DNA of 12,839 nt from Thermoplasmatota archaeon (GTDB taxonomy: Archaea > Thermoplasmatota > E2 > DHVEG-1). The stretch is taken from positions 1 to 12,839 of the forward strand of contig JAGXLH010000044.1 of assembly GCA_018334795.1 (NCBI GenBank), given 5' to 3'. A model generated the notes under the pieces. The model made no database searches. It had not been told where the DNA came from and saw nothing but the letters and a program-made list of their open reading frames with translations. Below, piece after piece: positions 1 through 5,943 of this stretch (positions are counted from its first letter, which is position 1; every line of letters starts with the position of its first letter). A program made the translations under genes and the position numbers.

Positions 1-346
1 TAATACCATAATCTCGTTCTGCGATCACCTTTCCACTATCAGAATTCGGATTTTTCCTTAAATTAATCGTTACTATGTTAATATCAGTTGAATTCGTAAG
101 TTTTTCAAGTTCTCTTAACTGACCGGTCATCTCTTCAAGACATTCAATACACAATGGTGTCTCCAAGCCATTGATATGCATGATGACCACTTCACCAGTA
201 TAATCACTCAGGGAAAACTCAACGCCGTCCTCGTCAACCGCGGTGAAATCAGGAGCAGAAATACCATCAGCCATTGCAAGAGATGGAAATAACCCAGTTA
301 AAAATAGAATTGAGAAAATAATCCAAATTATTTTTGTACTTTGCAT
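1..346 (-). CDS. Exported thioredoxin/TlpA-like redox protein, 3' end missing
   Basis: The first 115 codons are visible; the gene runs off the window at base 1. Residues 1 to about 26 form a signal peptide or membrane anchor (hydrophobic WIIFSILFLTGLFPSLAMA). From about residue 30 a redoxin-like start follows (SAPDFTAVDEDGVEFSLSDY), then a beta strand (EVVIMHING) and a CIEC pair at Cys66 and Cys69, where AhpC/TSA and TlpA-type thioredoxin folds carry their active-site cysteines. The family reduces or oxidises thiols outside the membrane. The ATG overlaps the TAA of the upstream gene as TAATG, and GGTGA at 353-357 lies 6 bases before it, so translation is probably coupled to the lipoprotein gene. 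The WCxxC tryptophan is absent and the pair sits in an unusual ETPLCIEC context. Because the C-terminus is missing, a following CcdA-like membrane domain cannot be excluded. Confidence 0.75.
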   Translation of the reverse strand, partial: MQSTKIIWIIFSILFLTGLFPSLAMADGISAPDFTAVDEDGVEFSLSDYTGEVVIMHINGLETPLCIECLEEMTGQLRELEKLTNSTDINIVTINLRKNPNSDSGKVIAERDYGI

Positions 347-981
347 TATTTGTCACCATTGTTTATCTGATGGTAATAAATGGCATCCTTAATCCAGGTT
401 TCAAGATCAGCATTGCTCACTTTCATATCATTAGGTGCCTCCCACGTATGCCACCCAATTTTCACCTCACCATTATCTTTTACATACGTGTATAAACCAG
501 TGAGAGCAATGTAACCTGGTGAACCCGTTGGATCATACATATATACCTCATTTGCTTTTTGCATGATATCAGCGGTTGCATCTGAAACAGCATCAAGATC
601 ATAGAATTTTACGTATTCATCGTATTCTTCCCCAAAATCTATCACCCGTTCTGCTTGATCATGACAACCAACACAACCCGTTTTATGAACTACAAAGAGT
701 ACTGGTTCATTTTGTAAATCATTAACAATCCAATTCAAATGATCGACTTCAGAACCACTTTGAGGATTACTATCCGGATACGTTATCCAGAAATCATCCG
801 AACCAGTACCAACACCATGAACCGGCGTGTAATCATCTAGCCATGTTGCCGTGTCAACATCATTAGCATTGGTATTTGGATTCTCATTTTCCACACATCC
901 TGCAATTAAGAGAATCATCAAAATTAGTATCATCGAAACAATAATTATTTTATTCTTCATTATCATCGCCAATTTCAACAT
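346..981 (-). CDS. Thioredoxin-fold lipoprotein
   Basis: This 211-residue protein has a strongly hydrophobic N-terminus ending in the lipobox LIAGC (Cys29), so it is probably lipid-anchored on the outer face of the membrane. A low-complexity Asn/Glu/Asp linker follows, then a thioredoxin-like domain from about residue 80: strand PVLFVVHK, the redox pair Cys103-V-G-Cys106 in KTGCVGCHDQ, and a likely cis-proline segment GSPGYIAL (Pro155). The likely role is thiol-disulfide exchange with an extracytoplasmic partner, perhaps the similar protein encoded next. The start at 981 is chosen because GGGGAAG (994-1000) lies 12 bases upstream; an internal ATG at 960 (MKNKIII) would give a more typical lipoprotein signal. 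It lies 25 bases after the AhpD-like gene and overlaps the next start by one base. Confidence 0.8.
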   Translation of the reverse strand: MLKLAMIMKNKIIIVSMILILMILLIAGCVENENPNTNANDVDTATWLDDYTPVHGVGTGSDDFWITYPDSNPQSGSEVDHLNWIVNDLQNEPVLFVVHKTGCVGCHDQAERVIDFGEEYDEYVKFYDLDAVSDATADIMQKANEVYMYDPTGSPGYIALTGLYTYVKDNGEVKIGWHTWEAPNDMKVSNADLETWIKDAIYYHQINNGDK

Positions 982-1006
982 TCACAATTGTTACTTCCCC
1001 TATTAA

Positions 1007-1327
1007 TTATTTTGGACAACATTGGATATTATCCCGCATCATTTCCTTATAATCAGAAAGCACATCATGCACCCAGCAATCATCATTACCTGCACTCTCA
1101 CGAACCACCAATGCCATGATATATGCAAGCTCTTTCAATGTTGCACCAGATTCAAGGGCACCTTTGAAATGTTTACGTACACAAGGGGCAGATCTGCCTT
1201 TTATCGCCATTGCAAAACAAATGAATTGATAGGTCTTTTCATCAATCATCCGTTTATCCTTGTATAACTCATCTATTTTATCCAATTCTTTAGCAAACTC
1301 TGGGAACCATTCTTCAAGTATTCTCAT
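1007..1327 (-). CDS. Carboxymuconolactone decarboxylase/AhpD-like protein
   Basis: A small all-helical protein of 106 residues. The segment SAPCVRKHFKGALESGAT matches the CMD/AhpD core, normally C-x-x-C-x3-H followed by an AL..GAT turn; here the first cysteine is serine while the second Cys and the His are kept. AhpD-type members are thiol peroxidases or peroxidase reductants, so loss of one cysteine suggests altered chemistry or a resolving partner, possibly the adjacent thioredoxin. A Cys-Cys pair lies at the C-terminus (IQCCPK). The start MRILEEW at 1327 is preferred because AGGTGA lies 8 bases upstream and it leaves 13 bases after the thioredoxin gene; an in-frame ATG at 1366 would add 13 residues overlapping that gene. 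It is part of the minus-strand redox operon. Confidence 0.8.
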   Translation of the reverse strand: MRILEEWFPEFAKELDKIDELYKDKRMIDEKTYQFICFAMAIKGRSAPCVRKHFKGALESGATLKELAYIMALVVRESAGNDDCWVHDVLSDYKEMMRDNIQCCPK

Positions 1328-1340
1328 ATTTTTTTCACCT

Positions 1341-1571
1341 TTATTCCAATAATTTTTTAATCTCATTCGGGCTGGGAACGTGTCCTGCGATCTTCACTTC
1401 ACCATCTACAGTTACCGCAGGTGTCATCATCACCCCACGGTTTACTATCTCTTGCAAATCTTCTACTTTTACAATCTCTATGTTTTTGCCAAGTTCGTCA
1501 ACAACCTGTCTTACAACTTTTTCAGTTTTTTTACATTTCGCACATCCTGTGCCTAATATCTCAATTTTCAT
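1341..1571 (-). CDS. Small thioredoxin-like protein (redox-active disulfide protein 2 family)
   Basis: A 76-residue minimal thioredoxin/glutaredoxin fold: strand MKIEILG, redox pair Cys10-A-K-Cys13 (GTGCAKCKK), and the cis-proline loop MMTPAVTVDGEV (Thr50-Pro51). This matches the compact archaeal and bacterial family typified by Mth895 and annotated as redox-active disulfide protein 2, which commonly neighbours COG0701 permease and ArsR genes, as here. It has no signal peptide, so it acts in the cytoplasm, plausibly reducing metal(loid) or protein thiols for the permease system. GAGGAGA at 1579-1585 is a good ribosome binding site 7 bases before the ATG. Length and motifs are complete. Confidence 0.9.
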   Translation of the reverse strand: MKIEILGTGCAKCKKTEKVVRQVVDELGKNIEIVKVEDLQEIVNRGVMMTPAVTVDGEVKIAGHVPSPNEIKKLLE

Positions 1572-1641
1572 TTCATTATCTCCTCGTATAAATCTTCTAT
1601 CTGTTTTCTTCTCATGTCTTGATTTTCTCTAAAATTTTCAT
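1568..1641 (-). other. Two possible mini-ORFs chained by ATGA overlaps
   Basis: Between the permease stop and the thioredoxin start the minus strand reads ATG AAA ATT.. (1641-1612, 9 codons, MKILEKIKT), whose TGA overlaps the ATG of a second mini-ORF (1615-1568, MRRKQIEDLYEEIMK), whose TGA in turn overlaps the ATG of the thioredoxin gene. The second contains that gene's ribosome binding site. They may be chance, a translational coupling leader, or the remains of a decayed gene. No function is assigned. Confidence 0.2.
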
Positions 1642-1648
1642 GTTTGTA

Positions 1649-2764
1649 TCATCCCGCTATCATTCCATATCCAAAACCGACAATCGTAGCTACAATTATC
1701 ACCAATGTAAAATAAACAAATGCTTTTTTCATGCCCATTACCCGAGTGATTACTACCATATTTGGAAGGCTTAATGAGGGACCCGCAAGAAGCAATGCCA
1801 ATGCTGGGCCACCACCCATGATACCAGCACTATACCCAAAAAGATCGCCAACTATTGCAACTTCTAACAATGTAGGCATGTACAGTATCGCCCCAATAAC
1901 TGATGCAAGGAAGCAGGAAAATAGGTTATTTCCTCCGATGAACGGTGCAACGGCGACACCAACGGCATTCGCTGGATCTGCATCGGGAAGAAAGAATGCA
2001 GCAACGCCACCGATAATCCCAACGATAAAGACGCCGATGAGTAAAATCGGAAAGATTTTTTTGGTCAGATTCCAGGTTTCTAGTCCCCAGCGTTTCACTT
2101 CATCTCTAGTGTAATAAAAAATAAGAATTATTGAAACAATCAAGGTCAGCAGATAAACAATAGAAAGTTTTGGAACCCAAGGGATATAACTACTGCTTGC
2201 AGCACCAATCACAAGAATTAATACTAGGGAAACAAAAAACAAGAGGGATACCCACAGCGGACGTTTTCGTTCTTTATCATCATCTTTACCAGAAAACATA
2301 TCATTATTTTCTTTCTTTTTTTCGGATTCTTCTTTTCTAAAAATAAACGCCATCGATAAACCAATAACGATAGCCATAAGAACAGCTGATATTGCTCGGG
2401 CAAGACCAATATCATATCCAAGAACTTGAGCAGTGAGAACGATTGCTAAGACATTGATAGCAGGACCAGAGAATAAGAATGCCGAGGCAGGTCCAATACC
2501 GGCACCACGCTTGTAAATACCCGTAAACAACGGTAGAACGGTACAACTGCAAACCGCAAGAATGGCACCAGATACTGAGGCTACGGAGTAAGATAAATAT
2601 TTTTTTGTTTGTGATCCAAAATATTTCATTACTCCTTTTTTTGAGACAAAAACAGCGATGGCGCCAGCAATGAAAAACGCAGGGATAAGACAAGTTAGAA
2701 CATGAGCAGAAAGATAATCTGTGAGCATGTTGAATCCTGCGATAAGGATATCAAGAGGAGTCAT
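1649..2764 (-). CDS. COG0701/DUF318 permease (ArsP/SO_0444-like metal(loid) exporter)
   Basis: A 371-residue integral membrane protein with about eight to ten hydrophobic segments and a charged cytoplasmic loop near residues 143-168. Hallmarks are the CSC motif at 72-74 followed by TVLPLFTGIYKRGAGIGPA, and the paired SGPAINVLAI (99-108) and AGPSLSLPNM segments that form an internal pseudo-repeat in this family. Relatives are permeases for arsenicals (ArsP) or Cu/Zn (SO_0444). The CSCTVLP and SGPAIN wording resembles the general permease/SO_0444 branch more than ArsP proper (CSCGVVP, STPQTG), so the substrate is uncertain. The ATG overlaps the stop of the upstream ArsR gene as ATGA, and GGGGATGA in the end of that gene can serve as ribosome binding site, so repressor and transporter are co-transcribed. 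Confidence 0.9.
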   Translation of the reverse strand: MTPLDILIAGFNMLTDYLSAHVLTCLIPAFFIAGAIAVFVSKKGVMKYFGSQTKKYLSYSVASVSGAILAVCSCTVLPLFTGIYKRGAGIGPASAFLFSGPAINVLAIVLTAQVLGYDIGLARAISAVLMAIVIGLSMAFIFRKEESEKKKENNDMFSGKDDDKERKRPLWVSLLFFVSLVLILVIGAASSSYIPWVPKLSIVYLLTLIVSIILIFYYTRDEVKRWGLETWNLTKKIFPILLIGVFIVGIIGGVAAFFLPDADPANAVGVAVAPFIGGNNLFSCFLASVIGAILYMPTLLEVAIVGDLFGYSAGIMGGGPALALLLAGPSLSLPNMVVITRVMGMKKAFVYFTLVIIVATIVGFGYGMIAG

Positions 2765-3021
2765 TTTTTCATCCCCTGTATTTTTTTGATGATTTGATAG
2801 ATTTGTTTATCTTTGGCATGAATCCAGATTTTTGTACCTTCTTTTCTTTGTTCTACAAGATTTGCCTGTCGTAATATACGTAGATGCTGAGAAACCGTGG
2901 GTTGTGATTTTCCGGTTTTAGGAATAATCTCACAGATACATCTCTCACCGTTCTTAATAAGTTCAAGTATCCTTAACCTCGTGGAATCGCCTAAGGCCTT
3001 GAACACATCAATCTCATTCAT
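2761..3021 (-). CDS. ArsR/SmtB-family metalloregulatory repressor (copy 1, permease operon)
   Basis: An 86-residue winged-helix protein covering the usual ArsR core: MNEIDVFKALGDSTRLRILE, then recognition helix GKSQPTVSQHLRIL (37-50) and a wing (NLVEQRKEGTKIWI). The ERCICEI segment places Cys28 and Cys30 where ArsR and CadC carry their helix-3 metal(loid)-binding Cys-x-Cys, so sensing of As(III)/Sb(III) or a soft metal is likely. Effector binding would release DNA and turn on the overlapping permease gene and the downstream redox genes. No Shine-Dalgarno motif precedes the ATG; the TATA-like palindrome is centred 28.5 bases upstream, fitting a leaderless mRNA. A paralogue lies immediately upstream. 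Confidence 0.92.
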   Translation of the reverse strand: MNEIDVFKALGDSTRLRILELIKNGERCICEIIPKTGKSQPTVSQHLRILRQANLVEQRKEGTKIWIHAKDKQIYQIIKKIQGMKK

Positions 3022-3040
3022 AAAAGACTATAGGTAATAT

Positions 3041-3058
3041 GCAATATTTAAATATTGC
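3041..3058 (-). promoter_or_regulatory. Perfect 18-bp palindrome: TATA box and probable ArsR operator
   Basis: GCAATATTTAAATATTGC is its own reverse complement. Its AT-rich centre lies 28.5 bases upstream of the repressor ATG at 3021, where an archaeal TATA box for a leaderless transcript belongs. A dyad at this spot suits a dimeric ArsR protein that competes with TBP. A further ACAATAT half-like sequence follows at 3065-3071. Confidence 0.65.
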
Positions 3059-3070
3059 TATTTTACAATA

Positions 3071-3337
3071 TCATTCTGATGGATTTAAATTTTTTACTAT
3101 CTCAATAACCTCGTAAATTTTCCGATGGGAAGCATTGATCATTATCTTCGCTCCATCTTTCCGTTCATTGACCAATCCAGCAATTTTAAGAACCTTTAGG
3201 TGCTGAGAGACAGTCGGCTGTGATTTTCCGGTTTCAGGAATAATCTCACAAATACATTTCTCACCGTTTCTCACGCATTCAAGAATCGTCAATCGTGTAG
3301 CATCACCTAATGCCTTGAATATATCTACTTCATCCAT
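3071..3337 (-). CDS. ArsR/SmtB-family metalloregulatory repressor (copy 2)
   Basis: An 88-residue ArsR winged-helix protein, about 60% identical by hand count to the protein encoded just downstream. It shares the core FKALGD.TRL.ILE, the metal-site Cys28-I-Cys30 (EKCICEI) and an identical recognition stretch GKSQPTVSQHL; an additional Cys21 sits at the end of helix 2. DNA identity is also high around the recognition helix, indicating a fairly recent tandem duplication. The ATG at 3337 is preferred over an in-frame TTG at 3340 because the related upstream operator is then centred 28.5 bases away, exactly as for copy 1. The gene lacks a Shine-Dalgarno motif and is probably leaderless. It ends before the copy 1 promoter, so it may be transcribed alone or read through into the operon. 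Confidence 0.9.
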   Translation of the reverse strand: MDEVDIFKALGDATRLTILECVRNGEKCICEIIPETGKSQPTVSQHLKVLKIAGLVNERKDGAKIMINASHRKIYEVIEIVKNLNPSE

Positions 3338-3356
3338 CAACCGATAAGAATATTTT

Positions 3357-3374
3357 TGAATGTTTAAATATTAC
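3357..3374 (-). promoter_or_regulatory. Imperfect palindrome: TATA box and probable ArsR operator of copy 2
   Basis: TGAATGTTTAAATATTAC shares the TTTAAATATT core and 13 to 14 of 18 positions with the perfect palindrome at 3041-3058. Its centre is 28.5 bases upstream of the ATG at 3337, the same spacing as copy 1. It is inferred to be the TATA element and a weaker operator. Confidence 0.55.
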
Positions 3375-3462
3375 GATATCCTGCAACAGAGTAAGAATCA
3401 AGATTAAAAAAAATGATAGTAAATCCAAGAGAAATAAAGCGGAAAATAGGGGTGCATCAAAC

Positions 3463-3480
3463 AAAAAAGCCCCTTCGGGC
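3463..3480 (-). terminator. Hairpin plus T6, terminator-like
   Basis: On the minus strand GCCC-GAAG-GGGC is followed directly by TTTTTT. It lies 24 bases beyond the stop of the small broken gene at 3504-3676, in the right orientation to end its transcript. The stem is only four base pairs. Confidence 0.4.
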
Positions 3481-3503
3481 AAATTTAGAAGAAAAATATG
3501 ATT

Positions 3504-3676
3504 CTATGCTGTTTGTTTTTTCCAACCAAATGCAAATTTTACTTTAAACAATTGATATCTTGATCCAATATCAATTTTATCCTTGAGATAAATTTTTTCA
3601 CGTCTGTATTTCTTAACTTTTAAAATTGTTCCATGACGGAAATCTGACTTTTTTTTACAAGAATTAGACGACTCAT
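3504..3676 (-). pseudogene. Small gene (about 58 codons) interrupted by a frameshift at an A8 run
   Basis: From the ATG at 3676 the frame reads MSRLILVKK and then hits a run of eight A on the mRNA strand, after which it soon stops (SQISVMEQF). In the +2 frame after the run a convincing basic protein continues: KSDFRHGTILKVKKYRREK, then IYLKDKIDIGSRYQLFKVK and FAFGWKKQTA, ending at TAG 3504. That downstream frame has no start codon of its own before an upstream stop. One extra A would join the two into a single protein of about 58 residues. The break may be a true mutation, a homopolymer sequencing error, or recoding by polymerase slippage. No family is recognised. A hairpin-T6 terminator follows the stop, supporting a transcribed unit. 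Confidence 0.45.
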
Positions 3677-3898
3677 TTTAATTGGAAGAAAAACCATAGA
3701 TTCTTTCTATTGTCTTATCCTATTAAAGACTAGTTGTATCCACAACTTTTTGTTATACTTAACTGCCAATTAACTTAACCAAAGTCATCAATCAAAACAC
3801 AATATAAACACAGCAGCTAAAAATCAATAACGCGTATTCTCATAATTTATAAATAATAAAAAAATTCTTTCAAATTTTTATTTTTAGTAACAGTATCA
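3677..3898. other. AT-rich intergenic stretch without a recognisable gene
   Basis: No open frame of note is seen on either strand. It holds a small hairpin AGTTGT-ATCC-ACAACT (3732-3747) followed by TTTT on the plus strand, with no plus-strand gene upstream for it to terminate, and AT-rich sequence that could supply the promoter of the small gene at 3504-3676. Confidence 0.4.
3858..3864 (-). terminator. T7 tract after the peptidase gene
   Basis: Seven consecutive T on the minus strand, within TTTTTTTATTATTTAT, lie about 35 bases beyond the peptidase stop. Oligo-T tracts without a stem are common archaeal termination signals. Confidence 0.35.
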
Positions 3899-4699
3899 TT
3901 ATGATGCATTAGCATAGTTAAGACGATAATTCATATAAAATTGATGAGCCCACAGTAAAGGTATTAGTTCACCGTTTAAAACATTTATTTTCCCATATAA
4001 TTTAGAATGAATATTTGACGAGTTGCTTAGATAGTATAATTGTATTTTTAAAGGATTATATAATATTTCTCGTGGTGCTACGATTGAATAATTTAAAAGA
4101 TTTTTTTTCCAACCATTTCTATCCAAATCGATACCTTCACCATAAACATATCCATCTACTGGCTTTTTTTCCGGAAATGGATGATTGCAATTGTAATATG
4201 CAGCCCAAAGAAGTTCACTGCAATACCATTCATTAGCATATGGATCATTTTTGGTATCTTCAGGATTATAATTTTTATTAATCCATTCTCCCTGAAAGGA
4301 TTTCCCAAGTTGTTTTTTAGCAAAATCAATAGCGTTTTGTTTTTGAGTCTCATTTGCATGTCGAACTTTTGCAAAAGGACCATAGAAAGGACCAATCAAT
4401 TCAGATTCGGTTTCATATTTATATTGAACTTTACTATCAACCATGCTAGCTTCTATGAAAACATATAATCCTGTTTTATTATCATACTTGATAAAGATTA
4501 AGCAATGATCAATGATTGTTGGGAAGAAATCCGGGAATATATCAGGATGTTTGAATGCAATATCACCCGGTTCTAATTTTGATAAATTTTGTTTTATAAT
4601 GGATGAACAGGTTGAATCCCTTTGTACATTTATTTGAAAATAATTAAATTGGGGGATGACCGAGGGTAAAACTAAGGCAGTGAAAAAAAGAAAAAACAT
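3899..4699 (-). CDS. Secreted YiiX/NlpC-like papain-fold cysteine peptidase or amidase
   Basis: A 266-residue protein with a hydrophobic N-terminus (MFFLFFTALVLPSVIP) that is probably a signal peptide, so it acts outside the cell. The domain at about 40-170 follows the circularly permuted papain-like order of the YiiX/DUF830 group: LEPGDIAFK (42-50), a histidine in DHCLIFI (His65), an acidic residue in YVFIEAS (Glu83), a V-type strand, the helix QNAIDFAKKQLGKSF, and the cysteine in YCSELLWAAYY (Cys160). Cys160, His65 and Glu83 are the likely catalytic residues. Relatives cleave amide bonds in peptides, cell-wall material or lipid-linked substrates; the target in an archaeon lacking murein is unknown. 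No strong ribosome binding site precedes the ATG. It stands alone, divergent from the first UbiA gene. Confidence 0.72.
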   Translation of the reverse strand: MFFLFFTALVLPSVIPQFNYFQINVQRDSTCSSIIKQNLSKLEPGDIAFKHPDIFPDFFPTIIDHCLIFIKYDNKTGLYVFIEASMVDSKVQYKYETESELIGPFYGPFAKVRHANETQKQNAIDFAKKQLGKSFQGEWINKNYNPEDTKNDPYANEWYCSELLWAAYYNCNHPFPEKKPVDGYVYGEGIDLDRNGWKKNLLNYSIVAPREILYNPLKIQLYYLSNSSNIHSKLYGKINVLNGELIPLLWAHQFYMNYRLNYANAS

Positions 4700-4863
4700 G
4701 CCGAATTGAATGATTCTTCTAAATCGGAAAATTGTTTCTAACCCCCTGATTATAATTCATTATATGGCTAAATTTATTATTTAAACATTACCCCAAATAG
4801 TCCCTTTTTATCATTACATATTTCAATTATACTATCGTCAATTGCAGAGAAAAATAAATGAAA

Positions 4864-4875
4864 ATATATAAATAA
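4864..4875 (+). promoter_or_regulatory. TATA box of the first UbiA gene
   Basis: ATATATAAATAA lies about 65 bases before the ATG at 4935, predicting a start of transcription near 4895 and a leader of about 40 bases. GGGGG at 4922-4926 then acts as ribosome binding site 8 bases before the ATG. Confidence 0.5.
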
Positions 4876-4934
4876 TGAATGTGTTACATATTAAGTAGTG
4901 AACAGTATCATCATATTTCCTGGGGGTTTATTTT

Positions 4935-5777
4935 ATGAATCAACCACTATCCATTAAAAGCATTGCATTTGTCGAATCGATGAGACCAGTTACTTCTATA
5001 CTTGGCCTTGCAGGGGCCTATATTGGTGGTATTGTTGCAGGATCTTCTTACTTGTCGTTCCCTCTTCTTTTAGCAACTGCTGTTGTGTTTCTTATTGGCG
5101 GGGGAAGTATGGCTTTTAATGATTATTTCGATCGGGATATCGATAAAATATCTCATCCGTTACGTCCGATTCCATCAAAACGATTATCCGCTAAGGAAGA
5201 ACTTTATTTTTCAATTGTTCTTTTTGGACTTGCAGTTATTATTTCATTATTTATCAACTGGGTTTGTTTAGGAATCGTTTTGTTTTCCATTGGATTTCTT
5301 TATGTGTATGAAGTATATTTAAAAAATTATGGGCTTGCTGGAAATGTGGCAGTAGCGTTTTTATCAGCTATGTCATTTACGTTTGGTGGAGCAGCTGTTG
5401 GAAAACCATTTTCATCAGTTATTTTATCTTTGATTGTCTTTTTTATGTTCACCGGTAGGGAAACGTTGAAAGATGTTCAGGATGTAAAAGGAGATGTGTT
5501 ATTAAGAAATACGCTCCCGATGAGAATTGGTGAACGGAATGCTGCTATTGTTGGATCGGTGTTTCTTGGTTTTGCCATTATCCTTTCACCGTTACCATAT
5601 CTTGTAGGTCAACTTAAAATATATTATTTGATTTTTATTACACTTGTTGATCTCATTTGTTTATATGCCATAAAGGAAACATTAAAGGATTTGGCAAATA
5701 CGGAGCGGAGTGTGGGATTAATTCGTGCAGCTGCAGCTATTGGAATTTTAGCAATTATTGTTGGAGCCGTCTTGTAA
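4935..5777 (+). CDS. UbiA-family prenyltransferase, digeranylgeranylglyceryl phosphate synthase-like (copy 1)
   Basis: A 280-residue protein with about eight to nine transmembrane helices. The first Asp-rich motif is NDYFDRDID (62-70) followed by HPLRPIPSKR (74-83); the second is GRETLKDVQDVKGD (174-187), and TLP.RIGERNA follows. These match the archaeal UbiA subfamily that transfers a second geranylgeranyl group to geranylgeranylglyceryl phosphate in ether-lipid synthesis, using Mg2+ held by the two Asp motifs. The classical enzyme reads closer to NRPDRPIPSG, so His-Pro-Leu in place of Asn-Arg-Pro-Asp is a divergence; a related UbiA role on another aromatic or polyol acceptor is possible. 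A GGGGG ribosome binding site and an upstream TATA box support the start. A paralogue follows. Confidence 0.85.
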   Translation: MNQPLSIKSIAFVESMRPVTSILGLAGAYIGGIVAGSSYLSFPLLLATAVVFLIGGGSMAFNDYFDRDIDKISHPLRPIPSKRLSAKEELYFSIVLFGLAVIISLFINWVCLGIVLFSIGFLYVYEVYLKNYGLAGNVAVAFLSAMSFTFGGAAVGKPFSSVILSLIVFFMFTGRETLKDVQDVKGDVLLRNTLPMRIGERNAAIVGSVFLGFAIILSPLPYLVGQLKIYYLIFITLVDLICLYAIKETLKDLANTERSVGLIRAAAAIGILAIIVGAVL

Positions 5778-5910
5778 AAAAGGTTAATTAAATATTTTTA
5801 TTATATTTTTATTATCTCATATCCGATTAGTATCTTTTTTCTTTATGATAAAAGAATGTTATTGAAGCTATTTGTTTTTTATTTTAATTTCCTTTTTTTA
5901 ACCGAATTTT

Positions 5911-5920
5911 TTTATATAAA
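5911..5920 (+). promoter_or_regulatory. TATA box of the second UbiA gene
   Basis: TTTATATAAA is a strong archaeal TATA element. The predicted transcription start is near 5942, which coincides with the GTG at 5944 and so raises the possibility of a leaderless GTG-initiated mRNA. Confidence 0.6.
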
Positions 5921-5943
5921 CAGGTGATGCATGGTATCCCGCT

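Noticed and set aside
1022..1267. Open frame of 81 codons on the plus strand
   Set aside because: It lies antisense within the AhpD-like gene, has no family features and no ribosome binding site.
1731..2114. Plus-strand open frame of 127 codons
   Set aside because: It is the reverse complement of the permease gene; the composition reflects the membrane protein on the other strand.
2224..2693. Two minus-strand frames inside the permease gene
   Set aside because: They are out-of-frame shadows of an intact gene with full family motifs.
3732..3751. Hairpin AGTTGT-ATCC-ACAACT followed by TTTT as a plus-strand terminator
   Set aside because: No plus-strand gene lies upstream, and the stem is AT-rich and short; left as a mention in the intergenic entry.
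4015..4468. Plus- and minus-strand frames inside the peptidase gene
   Set aside because: They overlap the papain-fold gene, which has a signal peptide and catalytic motifs; the alternatives have none.
3889..4913. Shared AACAGTATCAT at 3890-3900 and 4901-4911 as a possible direct repeat
   Set aside because: Only 11 bases match in AT-rich sequence, with no gene or target-site pattern between the copies that would suggest a mobile element.
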